A stretch of DNA of 12,432 nucleotides from an uncultured Ectothiorhodospiraceae bacterium (GTDB taxonomy: Bacteria; Pseudomonadota; Gammaproteobacteria; UBA6429; Thiohalophilaceae): positions 1 to 12,432 of the forward strand of contig CAMYMO010000240.1 of assembly GCA_947259425.1 (NCBI GenBank), in the 5' to 3' direction. This document shows, in pieces, positions 7,872-12,432 of this stretch. The stretch's first letter is position 1. The number at the start of each line of letters is the position of its first letter. Position numbers and translations under genes: made by a program. The notes beneath the pieces are model-generated. The model was not told the DNA's origin. It saw nothing but the letters and a program-made list of their open reading frames with translations, and searched no databases.

Positions 7872-7907
7872 ATAAAATTTTATTTGTTTTTTTGCTAATT
7901 TATATAG

Positions 7908-7923
7908 AGCAAGGCTCATGCCA
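7908..7923 (-). promoter_or_regulatory. Sigma-54 (-24/-12) promoter for the SCP2-RND operon
   Basis: The minus-strand sequence TGGCATGAGCCTTGCT matches the consensus TGGCAC-N5-TTGCW at all but one core position. GG and GC are separated by exactly 10 bases, as RpoN holoenzyme requires. Transcription should start near 7897, giving a leader of about 36 bases before the SCP2 ATG at 7861. A divergent sigma-54 activator gene next door strongly supports the call. Promoter activity itself is not shown by sequence. Confidence 0.85.
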
Positions 7924-7971
7924 CACTTTAAGTTATTGTTTTTAATGAGTTTTATAACCTTACACGTTGCA

Positions 7972-8004
7972 GCATTAATGCATAAATAAGCATCAGGACG
8001 ATGC
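7972..8004. promoter_or_regulatory. GCAT/ATGC inverted repeats in the divergent region
   Basis: GCATTAATGC (7972-7981) is a perfect 10-bp palindrome. GCATC-AGGAC-GATGC (7990-8004) is a 5-bp inverted repeat with a 5-base spacer. Both lie between the divergent genes, some 50-80 bases upstream of the -24 element. They may be an operator or activator site, or be chance AT-rich symmetry. Confidence 0.35.
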
Positions 8005-8038
8005 TAGCTGATTGAATTTACTATGGAATCTTTAACTT

Positions 8039-8082
8039 GTTGCAATCGCAACGTGTTGCGCAACAATCATAAAACTGCAACA
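8039..8082. promoter_or_regulatory. Candidate activator binding sites (GTTGC/GCAAC palindromes)
   Basis: GTTGC-AATC-GCAAC (8039-8052) is followed at once by the perfect palindrome TGTTGCGCAACA (8054-8065), with a further half-site TGCAACA at 8076-8082 and another GTTGC at 7966-7970. The two palindromes centre about 148 and 162 bases upstream of the predicted start of the sigma-54 transcript, the usual distance for an enhancer of an NtrC-class activator with a Fis-type helix-turn-helix. They fall in a non-coding leader if the regulator starts at 8095. Assignment to this activator is inference. Confidence 0.55.
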
Positions 8083-8094
8083 CTTACAGCTAGT

Positions 8095-9450
8095 ATGGGT
8101 AAAAAAGCCATTTCAAGTGAGACACAACTCATTCCAATGCTGGAAGCCGTGGTCTCGTATATCGATGAAGGCGTTATCATTGCCGATAAACAGGGTAATG
8201 TTATCTACCTCAACCCGTCCGCCAGCACCTTACTCGACTGTTCTAATCACCCAATTTCGCGTTTAAGTGATATTAAAGCCTTTAATTTCCAGCGCACCTT
8301 GTTGAGAGCCGCCATTCAAGCCGGTGAAGTCGATGCTGCCGGTCGACCCAGTGGTCGCTTCGTCACCTTTGAAGAGCGATTACAACTTGAAAACGACGAT
8401 CGGTATCTGGAATTTCATACCGGCTTTGTCGATTGCTTCGATCATGACGACAAGATGCGCCTGATTTTAATACGCAACCGTACTGAACAACGCCGTATAG
8501 AAGCCGTATACAAAAAACGACAAAGCGGTTTTGAAACGAATGACCCCGGTATGCTCGATGTCGTGCATCGCATTCAACAAATTGCCCCCAGTGATGCCTT
8601 TGTATTATTACAAGGTGACTCAGGGACCGGCAAAACCATGTTGGGGCGAATGATTCATAATTTAAGCCGACGCACCCAGGCGCCCTTTATCGAAGTCAAT
8701 TGCGCGGCCATTCCAGAAAGCCTGATCGAATCCGAATTGTTTGGACACAAAAAAGGCGCGTTTACTGGCGCAACCTCTGATCGTGCTGGCCGTTTTCAAT
8801 CCGCTCATCAAGGAACCCTGTTCCTCGATGAAATCAGCGAAGTCCCCTTACATTTGCAGGCGAAACTGCTGCGTGCAATTCAGGATCAAGAACTCGAAAT
8901 GGTGGGCTCAGATCAAACTGTTAAGGTCGATGTTAGAGTCATCACCGCCTCCAATCGCAATCTAAGAGACATGGTTGATGCCGGTGAGTTTCGGGCGGAT
9001 CTGTTTTATCGGTTAGCCGTTATCCCATTAACGATTCCATCTCTTTGTCAACGACCGGGTGATATTCCTTTACTCATAAACCACTTTTGTTCATTGCTAG
9101 CCGCACGAGGATATCCAACCGACATCGAATGCAATCAGGAAGCCATGCGTATGATGATGAATTATCCCTGGCCCGGAAATGTACGCGAACTGGAAAATGC
9201 GGTTGAACACGGCATCATTTGCGCGGTTAACAAACATGTCGAACCGGAAAGCCTGCCGCAGGATATTTATAATTATTTCCAAAAAGAACATGGTGAACAG
9301 ACTAAAACACGTGACAATGAAATTTTACAAGCCCACCAAATTAAAAGTGCACTCGAAGAAGCGGATGGCAACAAATCTGATGCGGCCACTTTATTAGGAA
9401 TCGATCGCACAACGCTGTGGCGACGCATGCAGCGCCTGGGTATTCACTAA
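8095..9450 (+). CDS. Sigma-54-dependent activator, PAS-AAA+-Fis (NtrC class)
   Basis: Bacterial enhancer-binding protein that remodels sigma-54 RNA polymerase using ATP; 451 residues from this start. Numbering below uses the longer form from 8023, which adds 24 residues. A PAS sensor domain spans about 36-150 (YIDEGVIIADKQGNVIYLNPSA). The AAA+ domain has Walker A GDSGTGKT (198-205), the sigma-54 contact loop GAFTGA intact (245-250), Walker B GTLFLDE (264-270), arginine-finger region FRADLFYR (323-330) and sensor II GNVREL (385-390). The Fis-type helix-turn-helix is at 445-473 (GNKSDAATLLGIDRTTLWRRM). There is no receiver domain, so control is probably by a ligand or redox signal at PAS rather than by phosphorylation. 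Neither start has a clear ribosome site. I prefer 8095 because 8039-8082 is packed with palindromes and the extra residues lie outside any domain. It is divergent from the SCP2-RND operon, its likely target. Confidence 0.92.
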   Translation: MGKKAISSETQLIPMLEAVVSYIDEGVIIADKQGNVIYLNPSASTLLDCSNHPISRLSDIKAFNFQRTLLRAAIQAGEVDAAGRPSGRFVTFEERLQLENDDRYLEFHTGFVDCFDHDDKMRLILIRNRTEQRRIEAVYKKRQSGFETNDPGMLDVVHRIQQIAPSDAFVLLQGDSGTGKTMLGRMIHNLSRRTQAPFIEVNCAAIPESLIESELFGHKKGAFTGATSDRAGRFQSAHQGTLFLDEISEVPLHLQAKLLRAIQDQELEMVGSDQTVKVDVRVITASNRNLRDMVDAGEFRADLFYRLAVIPLTIPSLCQRPGDIPLLINHFCSLLAARGYPTDIECNQEAMRMMMNYPWPGNVRELENAVEHGIICAVNKHVEPESLPQDIYNYFQKEHGEQTKTRDNEILQAHQIKSALEEADGNKSDAATLLGIDRTTLWRRMQRLGIH

Positions 9451-9528
9451 AAATTAATAGGGGTCAGAGACGTATTTTTTTAATTAGTTTTCTTGACTAA
9501 AAATACGTCTCTGACCCCTATTAATTTT
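9450..9528. repeat. Perfect 30-bp inverted repeat, GGGGTCAGAGACG family
   Basis: Arms 9450-9479 and 9499-9528 are perfect reverse complements around a 19-base spacer (9480-9498). The core is AATAGGGGTCAGAGACGTA. The left arm begins on the last base of the regulator's stop codon. The structure could fold as a long RNA hairpin and help end or protect the convergent transcripts. The core resembles a dispersed proteobacterial intergenic repeat I associate, from memory, with REP-type elements. Confidence 0.9.
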
Positions 9529-9546
9529 CTGACCCCCATTAATTTT
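9529..9546 (-). repeat. Partial repeat copy
   Basis: CTGACCCCCATTAATTTT repeats the inner half of the right arm of the neighbouring inverted repeat in the same orientation, immediately after it. The ACGTCT half is missing. Confidence 0.8.
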
Positions 9547-9548
9547 GG

Positions 9549-9568
9549 ATTCCCGCCTCCGCGGGAAT
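9549..9568. repeat. ATTCCCGC-GCGGGAAT hairpin repeat
   Basis: An 8-bp GC-rich stem with a 4-base loop (CTCC), lying between copies of the other repeat. ATTCCC...GGGAAT palindromes of this kind are dispersed in many beta- and gammaproteobacterial genomes. There is no T-run, so it is not a canonical terminator. Confidence 0.8.
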
Positions 9569-9579
9569 GACAATTAGGC

Positions 9580-9609
9580 AAAAATACGTCTCTGACCCTA
9601 ATTAATTTT
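9580..9609 (-). repeat. Full-length repeat copy with small changes
   Basis: A near full copy of the 30-base unit in the same orientation as the right arm at 9499-9528. It reads GACCCTAATTAATTTT where the arm has GACCCCTATTAATTTT. Confidence 0.85.
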
Positions 9610-9611
9610 TT

Positions 9612-9635
9612 CGTCTCTGACCCCCATTAATTTTT
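9612..9635 (-). repeat. Partial repeat copy overlapping the end of the next gene
   Basis: CGTCTCTGACCCCCATTAATTTTT lacks the AAAAATA end of the unit. Bases 9627-9629 are the stop codon of the minus-strand membrane-protein gene, so that gene ends inside the repeat. Confidence 0.85.
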
Positions 9636-10271
9636 CTGTTTCCGTTTTAACAAATAACTCAGCGCCAAACTAAACCATGCTAGTATAAAATACAGCATGA
9701 TCACCTTGACTTGGCCGATGATCAACGGGTAAGCATTAACTTCGATACTTCGCTCAGGATATAACGCATAGCCCGGCATGCCCATCGCACCGCAACTATT
9801 CCAGGTTGCTAATGCAAAAAAGAAATAACTCAAGCCACGCAGGTCGGCGACTCGACGCAATGACTGAGTGGTTTGATTGCGTTGCTGAGCCCAATACCAG
9901 GCCACGATTAAGATCAACAGCAACAATAAGCTGCCGCCAATTATAAAATACCAATGACTATTTTCTGAGCCAACCATAAATGGCCAGATAACAACTAACA
10001 TTGACGACGCTGAGAATATTAGGACAATAAAGGTACCCAGTACGAACTTATCTTTTTGTAACTGTAGACCGGCCAGCACAATACATAATAATGCAAATGG
10101 GAAAGCAAAACTAAAACTGAATATCAATATCGCACCGCTCATACCCTGTTGATCTATATAGCCAAACATACCTTGTCGTTTAATTTCAGGGGCAATGTCG
10201 CTCCCCAAATAAAACAGATATACGATTGTTAAAATACCGATCAATAACAATAGTTTGCTGGTCTTTGGCAT
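9627..10271 (-). CDS. Six-helix membrane protein of unknown function
   Basis: A 214-residue inner-membrane protein that I do not recognise. Hydrophobic segments lie near residues 7-22, 44-70, 76-98, 106-128, 146-165 and 183-207, giving about six helices. A short loop at 156-170 contains WNSCGAMGMPGYALYP, which may be a conserved signature. The C-terminus is basic (LLKRKQKN). The ATG at 10271 is the natural start at the head of the first helix, but the ribosome site is weak. It lies 38 bases downstream of the YbbP-like permease gene on the same strand, so the two are probably co-transcribed. Its stop codon lies in a repeat copy, so the last residues may not be ancestral. Confidence 0.75.
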   Translation of the reverse strand: MPKTSKLLLLIGILTIVYLFYLGSDIAPEIKRQGMFGYIDQQGMSGAILIFSFSFAFPFALLCIVLAGLQLQKDKFVLGTFIVLIFSASSMLVVIWPFMVGSENSHWYFIIGGSLLLLLILIVAWYWAQQRNQTTQSLRRVADLRGLSYFFFALATWNSCGAMGMPGYALYPERSIEVNAYPLIIGQVKVIMLYFILAWFSLALSYLLKRKQKN

Positions 10272-10309
10272 ATTGAGTTAACGCTTACTCTGGTATCTGG
10301 AACTATTTG

Positions 10310-12432
10310 TTACGTCTGTCGAAAAGTATCAATAGGCGGTTGTGAAAGAACTTTATTGGTACTGAGTAAACCAATAATCGTAATCGCTATCGCCCCACTG
10401 GCAATCCCGATTAACACTGGCGTCATTGAAAAAGCATAGTCAAATTTAAACACCTGTTTTGCTAAGATCATCCCTGTCATTGATGCCGCAAATCCGGCAA
10501 TTCCCCCCGCAATGCCGCCTAATAATAAAAATTCTGTGGTGACACCGCGTAGAATCCATTTTCTAGAAGCCCCAAGGGTATGCAATAGTGCGGCTTCCTG
10601 ACGTCGCTCATCCTGAGTTGTTTTTAACGCCGTAAGCATGATGATAATGCCAATGACCAGGGTAAATCCTAATAAATACTCAACTGCCACCGCAATGCGA
10701 TCCATTAAGGTTCGAATTCGGCTAATAATAACATCGATATCGATTATGGAGATACTCGGGTGTTGCCGAATTAATTCTGTTAGGTGTTTAGCTTGATCAC
10801 CCTGTAGATGTAAACTCGCCACCCAATTAGCAGAATAATCCTCGATCAGTCCGTGTGGTAACAGGGAAAAGAAGTTGACTCGAAACGACCCCCATTCCAC
10901 CCCGCGGGTATTAACCAATTCGACCTCTTGAATATTTCCGGCAATATTAAACTTTAACTTATCACCTAACTCTAAATTAAATATTTTTACGATTTGTGGA
11001 TCCAGTGATATATACGGTTTCCCTTTATCTTCCGCACGCCACCATTGGCCTTTAATAATTTTATTCCCCTCCGGTAATTCTTTTCGCCAGGATAAATTAA
11101 ATTCATGTAACACCATATTTTTGGCTTGAGCACTCTCAAAATCATCTGCTTTTATTTGTTTTGAGTTTATTTCTATCAATCGCCCTCTTATCATTGGTGA
11201 AAACGGCGGTGGTGTAATGCCTTTGGATTCAAAAAAGGTTTTAATATCGTCTAATTGTTCTTTTTGTACATTGGTAATAAAATAGTTTGGCGTATTGACC
11301 GGCAGGGTATCCCGCCAGCCGCCTAACAATTCTGTACGTATTTCACCATTAAGCAAAATAAACATAATACCAAGACCAAACGCAGTGATTTGCAGGGAAG
11401 ATAGATTGCCTCTGCGAGTCAGGTTCGCCAAACCATATCGCCAACTAACACCAACCCATTTTCGCAATGGTTTTAAAATATAGACCGTTAGACGCGCGGT
11501 AATATACAACGCCAATAAGGTCCCTATCGTACCGGCTAAAATATATTGAACGACGATTCCGTCACCTAAACGCCACACCCATAATGTAAATATCGCGCCA
11601 ATAAACACAATCACAAATGACTTACTAAATACCGAAATATTTTCATCACGTCGTAAAACCCGAATAGGGGGAGCTTTACGAAGTAACCATATAGGGGGCA
11701 GCACAAAACCAAGCAGGGCTATCAAGCCCGTCGCCCCGCCTACTAACAACGGCATAAGATCGGGTTGGGGTAGGTCATCAATGATCAGGGTTGACATGAT
11801 CTCAGATAAGGCGAACTGGGCAAGATAACCTATTAAACTACCTAATAAACTCACCACCAGGGCAAAAATAAACATTTCGATTAAAAAGTAATTGAATATC
11901 TTCGCCTGGGTAAGTCCCTGCGCACGCATAATCGCAACGGTATCAATATGGCGGCGAGTATAACGTTGTGCGGCCATTGCGGTGGCAATACTGCCTAACA
12001 GAACGCTTATCAATGCAATTATGTTTAAAAAAAACTCGGCCCTTTCAAAGGCAAAACGAATCTCGGGACGACCATCTCGGATTGAGATCAGCTGTTCACC
12101 TGGATTGGTATTTGCCTTTACCTGCTTAATGTAGTCATCGACAGACTGACGCTCACCTGCAATCAATAATCGATGATTAATACGACTGCCTTTTTGTACC
12201 AATTGAGTAGCAGGAAGATCAGTCAGATTCATGATCAAACGGGGTGCCATACGAAAAAAATCACCACCACGATCGGGTTCATATTCAATGATTTTGGTTA
12301 CTGTGAATTCTTTGGCACCCAAAGTTACTTTTGTCCCCAGCGGTATCTGTAAGGCCTGCAATAGACGTTGCGCAACCCAAACCTCACCAGAAACAGGCGC
12401 CCCTTTATTTATATACCGCTCACCAAAGGGCT
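10310..12432 (-). CDS. YbbP-like ABC transporter permease (FtsX domains), 5' end outside window
   Basis: The reading frame stays open to the window edge and encodes 706 residues here. A TTG at 12361 is not the real start, because the coding sequence upstream (ERYINKGAPVSGEVWVAQRL) continues the MacB-like periplasmic domain. Two FtsX permease domains are visible. The first has helices at about 134-156, 180-208 and 226-251 of the in-window protein, with the coupling-type stretch HIDTVAIMRAQGLTQAKIF. The second lies near the C-terminus, with ERRQEAALLHTLGASRKWIL. Further helices lie near 270-320 and 347-360, and a large periplasmic region separates the halves. This matches the YbbP group (about 800-850 residues), which pairs with an ATPase such as YbbA; that gene would lie beyond the window. 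The transported substrate is not established. The final residues are PPIDTFRQT. Confidence 0.88.
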   Translation of the reverse strand, partial: PFGERYINKGAPVSGEVWVAQRLLQALQIPLGTKVTLGAKEFTVTKIIEYEPDRGGDFFRMAPRLIMNLTDLPATQLVQKGSRINHRLLIAGERQSVDDYIKQVKANTNPGEQLISIRDGRPEIRFAFERAEFFLNIIALISVLLGSIATAMAAQRYTRRHIDTVAIMRAQGLTQAKIFNYFLIEMFIFALVVSLLGSLIGYLAQFALSEIMSTLIIDDLPQPDLMPLLVGGATGLIALLGFVLPPIWLLRKAPPIRVLRRDENISVFSKSFVIVFIGAIFTLWVWRLGDGIVVQYILAGTIGTLLALYITARLTVYILKPLRKWVGVSWRYGLANLTRRGNLSSLQITAFGLGIMFILLNGEIRTELLGGWRDTLPVNTPNYFITNVQKEQLDDIKTFFESKGITPPPFSPMIRGRLIEINSKQIKADDFESAQAKNMVLHEFNLSWRKELPEGNKIIKGQWWRAEDKGKPYISLDPQIVKIFNLELGDKLKFNIAGNIQEVELVNTRGVEWGSFRVNFFSLLPHGLIEDYSANWVASLHLQGDQAKHLTELIRQHPSISIIDIDVIISRIRTLMDRIAVAVEYLLGFTLVIGIIIMLTALKTTQDERRQEAALLHTLGASRKWILRGVTTEFLLLGGIAGGIAGFAASMTGMILAKQVFKFDYAFSMTPVLIGIASGAIAITIIGLLSTNKVLSQPPIDTFRQT

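Noticed and set aside
8019..8024. TACTAT as a -10 box for the regulator gene
   Set aside because: No recognisable -35 element lies at the right distance; the regulator's own promoter cannot be placed from sequence.
9450..9528. Perfect inverted repeat as an intrinsic terminator
   Set aside because: The stem is far longer than usual, the loop is 19 bases and the right arm is followed by CTGACCCCC rather than a T-run. It may still affect transcript ends, but the canonical call is not supported.
12359..12361. TTG as the start of the FtsX permease
   Set aside because: The frame remains open to the window edge with convincing family sequence (GEVWVAQRL) upstream, so the gene is simply truncated by the window.

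Overview
The window looks like chromosomal DNA from a gammaproteobacterium of moderate, slightly AT-leaning G+C. The evidence is an AcrAB-type RND pump, an NtrC-class sigma-54 activator with a Fis helix-turn-helix, a YbbP-like FtsX permease, and proteobacterial intergenic repeats (GGGGTCAGAGACG family and an ATTCCCGC...GCGGGAAT hairpin). No tRNA, rRNA, CRISPR array or transposase gene was seen. The genus cannot be named from this sequence.

Left and central part (168-7923, minus strand): five genes run head to tail with short gaps: an SCP2 sterol-carrier-like protein, a periplasmic adaptor (membrane fusion protein), a 1314-residue RND permease, a Gln/Arg-rich exported protein built from seven 43-residue repeats, and a small Gly/Tyr/Pro-rich exported protein. 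A close match to the sigma-54 -24/-12 promoter, with the correct 10-base GG-GC spacing, lies just upstream of the first gene.

Divergent regulator (plus strand, about 8095-9450): a PAS-AAA+-Fis sigma-54 activator is transcribed away from that promoter. Between the two start sites are GCAT and GTTGC/GCAAC inverted repeats that could be the activator's binding sites. The simplest reading is one unit: the activator senses a signal through its PAS domain and switches on SCP2, the pump and the two unusual exported proteins. A lipid or other hydrophobic substrate is a reasonable inference from SCP2 plus the RND pump, but it is not shown. No outer-membrane channel gene is in the window.

Right part: the converging ends of the regulator and the next gene are filled by a cluster of repeats (9450-9635), including a perfect 30-bp inverted repeat and a separate GC-rich hairpin. 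Beyond it, on the minus strand, are an unrecognised six-helix membrane protein and a YbbP-like ABC permease whose 5' end lies outside the window.

The most unusual features are the 215-residue extension of the RND permease ending in a histone-H1-like Lys/Ala/Ser/Thr repeat tail, the 43-residue repeat protein, and the complete sigma-54 control layout.
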